From Candidatus Alistipes excrementipullorum (GTDB lineage Bacteria; Bacteroidota; Bacteroidia; Bacteroidales; Rikenellaceae): 5,279 bases of DNA. Positions 1 through 5,279 of the stretch are shown here, piece after piece (the first letter of the stretch is position 1; every line of letters starts with the position of its first letter). Under the pieces are notes generated by a model. That model searched no databases. It was not told the DNA's origin and saw nothing but the letters and a program-made list of their open reading frames with translations. The translations under genes and the position numbers were made by a program. The stretch spans positions 1 through 5,279 of the forward strand of contig DXGW01000215.1 in assembly GCA_019113665.1 (NCBI GenBank). Reading direction: 5' to 3'.

Positions 1-51
1 CAAACCGTCATATGAACGGCAAACGGCCGGTGAAAATTGCGATTCTTTTCA
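1..51. other. left-edge non-coding stretch
   Basis: No gene is recognisable here. On the minus strand a 14-codon reading frame starts at 52 (MKRIAIFTGRLPFI) and stops at 8-10; it is too short to support as a gene and has no promoter box behind it. An imperfect dyad, CCGT-CATATG-A-ACGG, lies at about 6-20. It could be an operator or chance. The upstream neighbour of ispE lies outside the window, so ispE could also receive transcription from further left. Confidence 0.4.
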
Positions 52-59
52 TAATTTTG
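52..59 (+). promoter_or_regulatory. putative -7 box of ispE promoter
   Basis: TAATTTTG matches the Bacteroidota -7 consensus TAnnTTTG exactly. It ends 4 bases before the ispE ATG, so a start site at the usual short distance would fall at or next to the A of the ATG. No clear -33 TTTG is visible; the nearest is a TTG at 37-39, which is too close. Assignment rests on the consensus match and position only. Confidence 0.5.
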
Positions 60-63
60 CCGT

Positions 64-882
64 ATGGAACTAAAGGCCAACTGCAAAATAAACATCGGGC
101 TTGACATTTTGCGCAAGCGCTGCGACGGATATCACGAACTGGCAACCGTGCTCTATCCCGTATATGGGCTCCACGACACTGTACACGCCGAAAAAACAGG
201 CCGTACGGGGTTGGACTTCACATCAGAAGGCATTGTGATAGACTGCCCGGCAGAGAAAAACATATGTATAAAGGCATTCGAGCTGATGCGCGTGCGGTAC
301 GGGGTCGACGGATTGCGCCTGCATCTCGTCAAACGCGTACCTTTCGGCGCAGGACTGGGCGGAGGCTCTTCCGACGGCACGGCCGTAATCATGGCCATAA
401 ATGCATTGTTCGACCTTGGACTTACGGAGAGCGAACTGACCGGCATTGCTGCCGAACTCGGCAGCGACACAGCCTTCTTTGTCCGCAACACGCCGCAACT
501 GTGCACCGGCCGCGGCGAAATAATGTCACCCGTCAATATCGACATTCACGGCATGACGCTCGTAATTGCCAAACCGGCCGAGGGCGTGTCGACACGCGAG
601 GCCTATGCCGGCGTAGTTCCGCATATCCCGTCAGAGCCGATCGAACGGCGCATATCACGGCCCGTTTCGTCATGGAAAGGGTCTGTTGTCAACGATTTTG
701 AAGGGCACATATTCCGGGCACACCCGCAAATCGCCGCACTGAAAGATGCGTTCTACAAACAGGGGGCCGTATATGCTTCGATGTCGGGCAGCGGGTCGGC
801 CGTGTACGGGTTATTCGACGGCGACGTCCCGTTCATACCGCCATTCAGCGGCCTGTTCCTGCACAAGGAGACCATATTATGA
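64..882 (+). CDS. ispE: 4-diphosphocytidyl-2-C-methyl-D-erythritol kinase
   Basis: IspE (EC 2.7.1.148) phosphorylates the 2-hydroxyl of CDP-methylerythritol with ATP, a cytosolic step of the MEP route to isopentenyl diphosphate. The 272-residue protein has the three GHMP-kinase motifs: an N-terminal KINIGL with the expected catalytic Lys8 and a DGYHE substrate motif at 21-25; the glycine-rich ATP loop PFGAGLGGGSSDG at 93-105; and the C-terminal SGSGSAVYG at 241-249. Asp135 in GSDTAFF matches the catalytic Asp of the family (Asp141 in E. coli), and the NDFE at 210-213 matches the usual NDLE. Length is slightly below the 280-290 typical of proteobacterial IspE and fits Bacteroidota forms. The ATG at 64 is the only usable start because an in-frame TAA lies at 52-54. 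The gene ends 5 bases before a terminator hairpin and appears monocistronic on its downstream side. Confidence 0.95.
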   Translation: MELKANCKINIGLDILRKRCDGYHELATVLYPVYGLHDTVHAEKTGRTGLDFTSEGIVIDCPAEKNICIKAFELMRVRYGVDGLRLHLVKRVPFGAGLGGGSSDGTAVIMAINALFDLGLTESELTGIAAELGSDTAFFVRNTPQLCTGRGEIMSPVNIDIHGMTLVIAKPAEGVSTREAYAGVVPHIPSEPIERRISRPVSSWKGSVVNDFEGHIFRAHPQIAALKDAFYKQGAVYASMSGSGSAVYGLFDGDVPFIPPFSGLFLHKETIL

Positions 883-887
883 CCACA

Positions 888-927
888 AAATGACAGCCGC
901 TCCGTTGATACGGAGCGGCTGTCATTT
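888..927. terminator. bidirectional intrinsic terminator, ispE/rpiB
   Basis: A perfect 17-bp inverted repeat, 888-904 paired with 911-927, surrounds TTGATA; the outer T and A of that loop can pair too, giving 18 bp with a TGAT loop. The GC-rich core (CAGCCGCTCCG) is flanked by A-runs on the left and T-runs on the right, so a U-tract follows the hairpin on both strands: ATTT on the plus strand and ATTTTG on the minus strand. It lies between the convergent stops of ispE (882) and rpiB (942) and can serve both. Confidence 0.9.
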
Positions 928-941
928 AAATATGATCGGCA

Positions 942-1391
942 TTATTCCGACACCGGCATCTTGGCGATACGGCGTTCGTGACGTCCTCCTTCAAATTCCG
1001 TAGAGGTAAATACATCGACGAACTCCATGGCCTCGTCATTCGAGATGAAACGTGCAGGCAGAACAAGCACATTAGCATTGTTGTGCTGACGTATGAGGCC
1101 GGCAATCTCACGGTTCCATACCAGTCCGGCACGTATACCCTGATGCTTGTTGAGCGTCATGGCCATACCTTCACCGGATCCGCACAGACCTACACCGAAT
1201 GCCACGTCACCGCTCTCCACGGCCAAAGCCAGCGGATGCGCGAAATCGGCATAGTCGCAACTCTCCTCGCTGAAACAGCCGAAATCAACTACGTCATAAC
1301 CCTTCGACGAGAGATATCCCGTCAGGAACTCCTTCATATCAAAACCTGCATGGTCGCTTGCCACACCGACTTTTACTTTCTCCATAATCAT
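942..1391 (-). CDS. rpiB: ribose-5-phosphate isomerase B
   Basis: RpiB (EC 5.3.1.6) interconverts ribose 5-phosphate and ribulose 5-phosphate in the non-oxidative pentose phosphate pathway, in the cytosol. The 149-residue protein is full length for the LacAB/RpiB family. The substrate-binding SDHAGF is at 12-17 with Asp13 and His14, the catalytic Cys70 lies in GLCGSGEGM at 68-76, NKHQGIRAGL is at 81-90, the HNNANVLVL block with His103 is at 103-111, and the phosphate-binding end FEGGRHERRIAKM is at 133-145. The ESCDYADFAHP block at 43-53 is typical of Bacteroidales RpiB. The start is ambiguous between the ATG at 1391 and a second in-frame ATG at 1385 (protein begins M-I-M-E); neither has a Shine-Dalgarno sequence. 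The gene stands alone, divergent from the DUF454 gene. Allose-6-phosphate isomerase is a related alternative, but nothing nearby suggests allose use. Confidence 0.94.
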   Translation of the reverse strand: MIMEKVKVGVASDHAGFDMKEFLTGYLSSKGYDVVDFGCFSEESCDYADFAHPLALAVESGDVAFGVGLCGSGEGMAMTLNKHQGIRAGLVWNREIAGLIRQHNNANVLVLPARFISNDEAMEFVDVFTSTEFEGGRHERRIAKMPVSE

Positions 1392-1417
1392 GGTATGTTT
1401 AAGACTCGTATCAATTA

Positions 1418-1425
1418 CAAATATA
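1418..1425 (-). promoter_or_regulatory. putative -7 box of rpiB promoter
   Basis: Read on the minus strand this is TATATTTG, an exact TAnnTTTG match. A start about 5-7 bases downstream would give an rpiB leader of roughly 20 bases. On the same strand a TTTTC near 1446-1450 lies at about the right distance to be a degenerate -33 element, inside the first codons of the DUF454 gene. Confidence 0.5.
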
Positions 1426-1429
1426 ATAC

Positions 1430-1437
1430 TATTTTTG
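1430..1437 (+). promoter_or_regulatory. putative -7 box of DUF454-gene promoter
   Basis: TATTTTTG matches TAnnTTTG exactly. It ends 4 bases before the GTG start at 1442, the same spacing as for ispE, and it lies only 4 bases from the opposing rpiB box at 1418-1425. No good -33 element is visible on the plus strand. Confidence 0.45.
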
Positions 1438-1441
1438 CGAC

Positions 1442-1807
1442 GTGAAAACGCTATTCATCATACTCGGGTCACTGTCGCTTGCGTTGGGCATTATCGGCAT
1501 GTTCCTGCCGCTGCTGCCCACAACCCCGTTTCTGCTGCTCACGGCCGCACTATATATAAAAAGCTCGCCACGACTCTACGACTGGCTCATAAGCCACCGC
1601 ATACTCGGTGAGTACATACGCAATTTCCGCGAAAACCGCGCCATACCGCTCCATGCAAAGATAATATCGGTATCGCTGCTGTGGGCGACGATGCTGTACT
1701 GCATATTCGCCGTCGTCGACAAATGGATATGGGCGCAACTGCTTCTCGCCGCTTTGGCCGCAGCCATAACATGGCATATTCTCTCGTTCGCCACACTGCG
1801 CAAATAG
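1442..1807 (+). CDS. DUF454 / YbaN-family inner-membrane protein
   Basis: This 121-residue protein belongs to the DUF454 (YbaN-like) family of small inner-membrane proteins, whose molecular function is not established. The signature LPLLPTTPFLLL is at 22-33, followed by SSPRLYDWL at 41-49 and the amphipathic HR-LG-YIRNFRENRAIP block at 52-69. Hydrophobic segments lie at about 3-39 (broken by the proline-rich signature, perhaps a re-entrant pair), 73-92 and 95-115; the basic block between them probably faces the cytoplasm. The start is a GTG at 1442: an in-frame TAA at 1424-1426 rules out anything longer, and the next ATG, at 1499, would remove the first membrane segment. The gene is divergent from rpiB and its stop is 2 bases from the SMR gene's stop. 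No neighbour suggests a role. Confidence 0.88.
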   Translation: MKTLFIILGSLSLALGIIGMFLPLLPTTPFLLLTAALYIKSSPRLYDWLISHRILGEYIRNFRENRAIPLHAKIISVSLLWATMLYCIFAVVDKWIWAQLLLAALAAAITWHILSFATLRK

Positions 1808-1809
1808 GG

Positions 1810-2130
1810 TCAGTGAACGAACTTTAGTCCGACAATTCCGACAATGATCAGGAAAATGAAGAACAACCGCCAGAATGTCGCCGAATCACCAAACAGGAAA
1901 ATACCTATAAGCACCGTACCAATACCGCCGACACCTGTCCAAATCACATAGGCAGTTCCCATAGGTATGCCCTTTTGCGCAAGATAAAGCAACCAACCGC
2001 TCACCCCCATTGACAATACCGACAGGATCATGCACGGCCAATAATATCGCGGATAGAGATCGGCCAACTTGAAACCCAAGGGCCACCCTATCTCAAAAAG
2101 CCCGGCAAGAACCAACAATGCCCAATGCAT
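1810..2130 (-). CDS. sugE: SMR-family transporter, SugE/Gdx type
   Basis: This is a 106-residue small multidrug resistance transporter with four predicted membrane helices at about 2-21, 32-51, 57-79 and 86-104; such proteins work as dual-topology dimers that exchange protons for small cations. The essential membrane glutamate is Glu13 in LFEIGWPLGFK. The block PMGTAYVIWTGVGGIGT at 56-72 is the pattern of the SugE/Gdx guanidinium-exporter branch rather than EmrE (which has IAYAIWSG). Residues equivalent to the Gdx-Clo binding site (Glu13, Trp16, Ser42, Tyr59, Trp62, aligned from memory) are present as Glu13, Trp16, Ser44, Tyr61 and Trp64. Guanidinium export is therefore the best guess; a quaternary ammonium pump is possible. 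The ATG lies 8 bases after the typA stop, with a weak AAGAG upstream, so it probably depends on the typA transcript. No separate promoter box is seen. Confidence 0.9.
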   Translation of the reverse strand: MHWALLVLAGLFEIGWPLGFKLADLYPRYYWPCMILSVLSMGVSGWLLYLAQKGIPMGTAYVIWTGVGGIGTVLIGIFLFGDSATFWRLFFIFLIIVGIVGLKFVH

Positions 2131-2138
2131 ATTCGCTC

Positions 2139-3941
2139 TTACTTGGCGGCTCGCTTGCGGTCGGTTTCGCTGAGAAGAATCTTACGCAGACGCATCGACT
2201 TGGGAGTCACCTCGACATATTCGTCCTCCTTGATATACTCCAAAGCCTCCTCAAGCGTGAAGATTTTCGGCGGGACGATAACAGCCTTGTCGTCCGAACC
2301 CGAAGCTCGCATGTTGGTCAGCTGTTTTGCCTTGGTGACATTGACGGTAATATCGTTGCTGCGCGTATGCTCACCTATTACCTGACCTTCATACACCTGC
2401 TCCATCGGAGAGATGAAGAAACGTCCGCGGTCCTGCAGCTTGTCGATCGAATAGGCATATGCCGTACCGGTCTCCGATGCTATGATGGAACCGTTGGTAC
2501 GCATTTCGATATCACCTACCCACGGTTCGAAATCCTTGAGGCGGTGGCTCATGATAGCTTCGCCTGCCGTTGCCGTCAGCATGTTGGAGCGCAGGCCGAT
2601 AATTCCGCGCGACGGTATCGAGAACTCAAGACGCGTGCGATCACCGTTGGACTCCATGTTGGTAAGCGTACCCTTACGTTTGGTAGTAAGTTCGATAACC
2701 GTACCTGCGTACTCCTCGGGACAGTCTACGGTCATCTCCTCGATAGGCTCACACTTGCGGCCATCGATCTCCTTGATGATGACCTTGGGCTGGCCAACCT
2801 GCAGTTCGTAACCTTCGCGACGCATGGTCTCGATAAGTACGGAGAGGTGAAGCACTCCTCGCCCGTAAACGATAAAACTGTCCGAATTAGGTCCCGGCTC
2901 GACACGCAGCGCGAGGTTTTTCTCAAGTTCGCGGTCGAGACGTTCCTTTATGTGGCGTGAAGTCACGTACTTGCCCTCCTTGCCAAAGAACGGCGAGTTG
3001 TTTATGGTGAAGAGCATCGACATTGTCGGCTCGTCTATTGCGATGGGAGGCAGCGGTTCCGGATTCTCATAATCGCAGATCGTATCGCCTATCTCGAAAC
3101 CGTCGATACCGACAACCGCACATATCTCGCCGCACGGCACGGTGTCGACCTTCGTCTTGCCCAGTCCGTCGAAGACCATCAGTTCGCGGATCTTGCTCTT
3201 GACCATGGTCTTGCCGTCACGTTTGGCAAGCGTCACGTTGTCTCCTGCATGCAGTTCACCGCGCGTCACCTTGCCCACGGCTATACGGCCGATATAGGGT
3301 GAATATTCGAGCGACGTTATCAGCATCTGCGGAGTTCCTTCGACTACGGCCGGCTCGGGAATATCGTCGATGATTGCATCGAGCAGCGGTGTTATCGAAT
3401 TGGTCGGAGTATCGGCACGGTGTGACATCCACCCCTGCTTGGCCGATCCGTAGATGGTCTTGTAATCGAGCTGCTCCTCTGTAGCGTTGAGCGAAAACAT
3501 CAGGTCGAAAACCTGTTCGTTTACAACCTCGGGACGGCAGTTGGGCTTGTCGACCTTGTTTATCACGACAATAGGCTTCTTTCCGAGTGCCAGCGCCTTC
3601 TGCAGCACGAAACGCGTCTGAGGCATCGTGCCCTCGAACGCATCGACCAGCAACAGAACGCCGTCGCACATGTTCAGCACACGCTCGACCTCGCCGCCGA
3701 AATCGGCGTGGCCCGGAGTGTCGATGATATTGATCTTATAGTCCTTGTAGATTACCGATACGTTTTTCGAAAGAATCGTGATGCCGCGTTCGCGTTCGAG
3801 ATCGTTGTTGTCGAGAATCAACTCGCCGCCGGTACGGGCGCCTTCACGAAGCAGATGCCCCTGCATTATCATCTTGTCCACGAGAGTGGTCTTGCCGTGG
3901 TCCACATGGGCAATAATCGCAATGTTGCGCAGTTTTTGCAT
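2139..3941 (-). CDS. typA: translational GTPase TypA/BipA
   Basis: TypA (BipA) is an EF-G-like GTPase that binds the ribosome and supports 50S assembly and growth under cold or other stress. The 600-residue protein is full length. The G domain has the P-loop AHVDHGKTT at 11-19, the switch-I motif RGITI at 52-56, DTPGH at 74-78 with the His expected to trigger GTP hydrolysis, NKVD at 128-131 and GSAK at 165-168. It is followed by the beta-barrel domain II from about residue 205, an EF-G-like domain with GRGVLHLSVLIETMRREGYE, and the BipA-specific C-terminal domain (SRGIIGLRSNMLT, then GTAYAYSIDKLQDRG and EGQVIGEHTR). The tail is basic (RKRAAK). The ATG at 3941 gives the standard N-terminus, with an A/T-rich leader of about 18 bases. 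It is divergent from aroB and continues directly into the SMR gene. Confidence 0.98.
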   Translation of the reverse strand: MQKLRNIAIIAHVDHGKTTLVDKMIMQGHLLREGARTGGELILDNNDLERERGITILSKNVSVIYKDYKINIIDTPGHADFGGEVERVLNMCDGVLLLVDAFEGTMPQTRFVLQKALALGKKPIVVINKVDKPNCRPEVVNEQVFDLMFSLNATEEQLDYKTIYGSAKQGWMSHRADTPTNSITPLLDAIIDDIPEPAVVEGTPQMLITSLEYSPYIGRIAVGKVTRGELHAGDNVTLAKRDGKTMVKSKIRELMVFDGLGKTKVDTVPCGEICAVVGIDGFEIGDTICDYENPEPLPPIAIDEPTMSMLFTINNSPFFGKEGKYVTSRHIKERLDRELEKNLALRVEPGPNSDSFIVYGRGVLHLSVLIETMRREGYELQVGQPKVIIKEIDGRKCEPIEEMTVDCPEEYAGTVIELTTKRKGTLTNMESNGDRTRLEFSIPSRGIIGLRSNMLTATAGEAIMSHRLKDFEPWVGDIEMRTNGSIIASETGTAYAYSIDKLQDRGRFFISPMEQVYEGQVIGEHTRSNDITVNVTKAKQLTNMRASGSDDKAVIVPPKIFTLEEALEYIKEDEYVEVTPKSMRLRKILLSETDRKRAAK

Positions 3942-3964
3942 ATATTTCCAATGAATTAATCGTG

Positions 3965-3972
3965 CAAAGGTA
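3965..3972 (-). promoter_or_regulatory. putative -7 box of typA promoter
   Basis: On the minus strand this reads TACCTTTG, an exact TAnnTTTG match. A start 5-7 bases downstream leaves a leader of about 18 bases before the typA ATG. No clean -33 TTTG is visible at the expected distance; ATTTTC near 3985-3990 is the nearest T-rich stretch and is somewhat too close. Confidence 0.55.
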
Positions 3973-3994
3973 ACAAATTCTCGGGAAAATGATC

Positions 3995-4002
3995 TATTTT
4001 TG
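3995..4002 (+). promoter_or_regulatory. putative -7 box of aroB promoter
   Basis: TATTTTTG matches TAnnTTTG exactly and is identical to the box before the DUF454 gene. A transcript from here would begin near 4007-4010, downstream of the ATG at 3989, which argues that the ATG is not the aroB start. It is separated by 22 bases from the opposing typA box. Confidence 0.55.
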
Positions 4003-4027
4003 TTACGCTATTATAAAACCGACAACA

Positions 4028-5047
4028 GTGATTACAGAGAGTCTCAAAGTCGCCGACAAGAGCGAAATACACTTCGGACGGGTTACGGAACTGCTCCCGC
4101 GGCTCCTGCCGGAATGCCGCGTCGTGGTAATTACCGATGCCAACATCGACAGACGTTACCATGCCCTGCTGCAGAGGTATGAATACATCATGATCGGCAC
4201 GGGCGAAACGGTCAAAACACTCCACACTGTCGACACGATATACCGCCGTTTCATCGAGATGGGCATCGACCGCAGCTGTTTCGTACTTGGAATAGGCGGA
4301 GGCATAGTTACCGACGTGGCCGGATTCGTAGCATCGACCTACATGCGCGGACTCCGCTTCGGTTTCGTCTCGACCACACTTCTGGGTCAGGTAGATGCGA
4401 GCGTCGGAGGCAAGAACGGCGTAAACATCGACGGCTACAAGAACATGGTGGGCACATTCACCCAGCCGCAGTTCGTGATATGCGACGTCGAGATGCTGCG
4501 CACGCTGCCCGAACGTGAATTCCGTGCCGGCATGGCCGAGATCGTAAAGGCCGGGATCATTGCCGACCGCGAGCTCTTCGAGACCGTCGAACACTCGACA
4601 CTCGAAAGCCTGCGTGAAGACGAACGCCTGCTCGACAGCATCGTGATGGCCGCAATAAAGGTCAAGGCCGACATCGTCGACCGGGACGAACGCGAAAGCG
4701 GCGAACGCCGCAAACTCAACCTCGGCCATACGTTCGCTCATGCAATCGAGAAGTGCTCGTCGGAGATGAACCATGGCGAAGCCGTCGCCGTCGGCACGGT
4801 CATGATCTCGCACATGGCCGTAAAGTTGGGGCTCCTGCAGGCTGAAAAGGCCGATCGCATAGAACGGGCGATGGAACGGCTCGGATTCAGGACATCGGCT
4901 CCGGTCGAAACAAAAAAACTGCTCAAGGCCATCGCCAAGGACAAGAAATCCGTAGCCGACAGCATTTACCTCGTATTACCCATCGACATCGGGCATTGCG
5001 AGGTGAGGAAGATGCACATCGACGAAATAGCAGCCTGTACGGAATAA
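4028..5047 (+). CDS. aroB: 3-dehydroquinate synthase
   Basis: AroB (EC 4.2.3.4) converts DAHP to 3-dehydroquinate, the second step of the shikimate pathway, using NAD+ and a divalent metal, in the cytosol. With the start chosen here the protein has 339 residues. Visible motifs are the NAD-binding GGGIVTDVAG at 90-99, TTLLGQVDASVGGKNG at 116-131, KNMVGTF at 138-144, GMAEIVKAG at 168-176, NLGHTFAHA at 231-239 and NHGEAVAVG at 248-256. Glu171, His234 and His249 are the expected metal ligands. The reading frame extends back to an ATG at 3989, which would add 13 residues (MIYFCYAIIKPTT), but the putative promoter box at 3995-4002 lies inside that extension and the added residues are not typical of the family. 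The GTG at 4028, preceded by an A-rich stretch, is preferred. Function is nearly certain, the start less so. A terminator follows the stop by 18 bases. Confidence 0.95.
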   Translation: MITESLKVADKSEIHFGRVTELLPRLLPECRVVVITDANIDRRYHALLQRYEYIMIGTGETVKTLHTVDTIYRRFIEMGIDRSCFVLGIGGGIVTDVAGFVASTYMRGLRFGFVSTTLLGQVDASVGGKNGVNIDGYKNMVGTFTQPQFVICDVEMLRTLPEREFRAGMAEIVKAGIIADRELFETVEHSTLESLREDERLLDSIVMAAIKVKADIVDRDERESGERRKLNLGHTFAHAIEKCSSEMNHGEAVAVGTVMISHMAVKLGLLQAEKADRIERAMERLGFRTSAPVETKKLLKAIAKDKKSVADSIYLVLPIDIGHCEVRKMHIDEIAACTE

Positions 5048-5065
5048 CGTCAATTTCCGCAAAAC

Positions 5066-5109
5066 AACAGCGGATATACGGCCCGACGGTCGTTATATCC
5101 GCTGTTTTT
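5066..5109 (+). terminator. intrinsic terminator of aroB
   Basis: A 13-bp outer stem (5066-5078 with 5094-5106) continues into a 5-bp inner stem (5079-5083 with 5088-5092, one G-U pair) around a CGAC loop, with a single bulged T at 5093. It is followed by a T-run through 5109. It begins 18 bases after the aroB stop. An A-run at 5061-5064 on the other side could give weak activity for minus-strand transcripts. Confidence 0.88.
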
Positions 5110-5279
5110 GATTGCTGAAGCCAACGTTCAGCTGTCGCATGGCTTTTGCATGGCACGGGCGTCAAGGCCACTGCAGTTACAAGACCCGACACGCCGATTC
5201 AAGCCCGCCGGACGCATCTTTTCAAGGCATCAATCCGTATAATTGAGCCAAGGACTAAAACCAACAATAAACAGGCGTA
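5110..5279. other. right-edge stretch, no gene recognised
   Basis: These 170 bases contain no reading frame I can recognise and no TAnnTTTG box on either strand. A short direct repeat GCATGGC occurs at 5137-5143 and 5148-5154 with a TTTT spacer. On the minus strand a frame is open from the window edge to a TGA at 5199-5201 and reads as a hydrophobic stretch then basic residues (ACLLLVLVLGSII...KRCVRRA); another open frame ends at 5232-5234 (GFSPWLNYTD). Either could be the tail of a convergent gene, but neither is supported. Confidence 0.35.

Noticed and set aside
8..52. A 14-codon minus-strand frame (MKRIAIFTGRLPFI) divergent from ispE
   Set aside because: The start looks gene-like, but it stops after 14 codons, has no promoter box upstream, and could not be checked beyond the window edge.
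153..545. Minus-strand frames of 91-130 codons inside ispE
   Set aside because: They mirror the ispE coding sequence and have no motif; ispE itself has all its expected catalytic residues.
978..1445. A 155-codon plus-strand frame opposite rpiB
   Set aside because: It is antisense to RpiB, whose catalytic motifs are intact, and resembles no known protein.
1830..1850. Tandem CCGACAAT repeat
   Set aside because: It only encodes the repeated Ile-Val-Gly of the last SMR membrane helix, so it is explained by coding sequence.
2118..2960. A 280-codon plus-strand reading frame opposite the 3' part of typA
   Set aside because: It is antisense to highly conserved TypA domains, has no recognisable motif and is explained by the codon bias of typA.
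3256..3669. A 137-codon minus-strand frame overlapping typA on the same strand
   Set aside because: It is an out-of-frame shadow, rich in Arg, within the TypA G domain and domain II.
3956..4813. A 285-codon minus-strand reading frame opposite aroB
   Set aside because: It is antisense to conserved AroB motifs. Its composition, rich in Ala, Asp, His and Val, is that of a mirror frame, and no family is recognised.
5139..5246. A 35-codon plus-strand frame starting ATG GCT TTT after the aroB terminator
   Set aside because: It has no promoter box, no ribosome-binding signal and no recognisable sequence; it is consistent with chance.

Overview
The window is a compact stretch of core-genome DNA from a member of the Bacteroidota, most likely the order Bacteroidales. 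Protein wording supports this: the IspE, RpiB and SMR sequences carry typical Bacteroidales variants such as GSD-x-AFF in IspE, NKHQGIRA in RpiB and FEIGWPLG in the SMR protein. Start codons lack convincing Shine-Dalgarno sequences. Five upstream regions carry the Bacteroidota -7 promoter consensus TAnnTTTG. Base composition is moderate and fairly even. I see no mobile element, CRISPR array, RNA gene or phage signature. The genus cannot be fixed from the sequence alone.

Layout from left to right: ispE (+, MEP isoprenoid pathway) converges on rpiB (-, pentose phosphate pathway), with a symmetric bidirectional terminator between them. rpiB is divergent from a small DUF454/YbaN-type membrane protein gene (+) across 50 bases that hold two back-to-back promoter boxes. 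The DUF454 gene converges on a small multidrug resistance (SMR) transporter gene of the SugE/Gdx type (-), with only 2 bases between the stop codons. The SMR gene lies 8 bases downstream of typA/bipA (-, ribosome-associated GTPase) and probably shares its transcript. typA is divergent from aroB (+, shikimate pathway) across a second short region with two promoter boxes. aroB ends at a strong intrinsic terminator. The last 170 bases hold no recognisable gene.

The genes are housekeeping functions that do not form one pathway: isoprenoid precursors, pentose phosphates, aromatic precursors, ribosome assembly or stress, and small-cation efflux. I found no evidence of a new multi-gene system. The points worth a second look concern gene expression: promoter boxes placed exactly 4 bases before forced start codons (suggesting leaderless mRNAs), overlapping divergent promoters, a probable aroB start downstream of the longest reading frame, a transporter gene riding on typA, and a terminator-less convergent pair.
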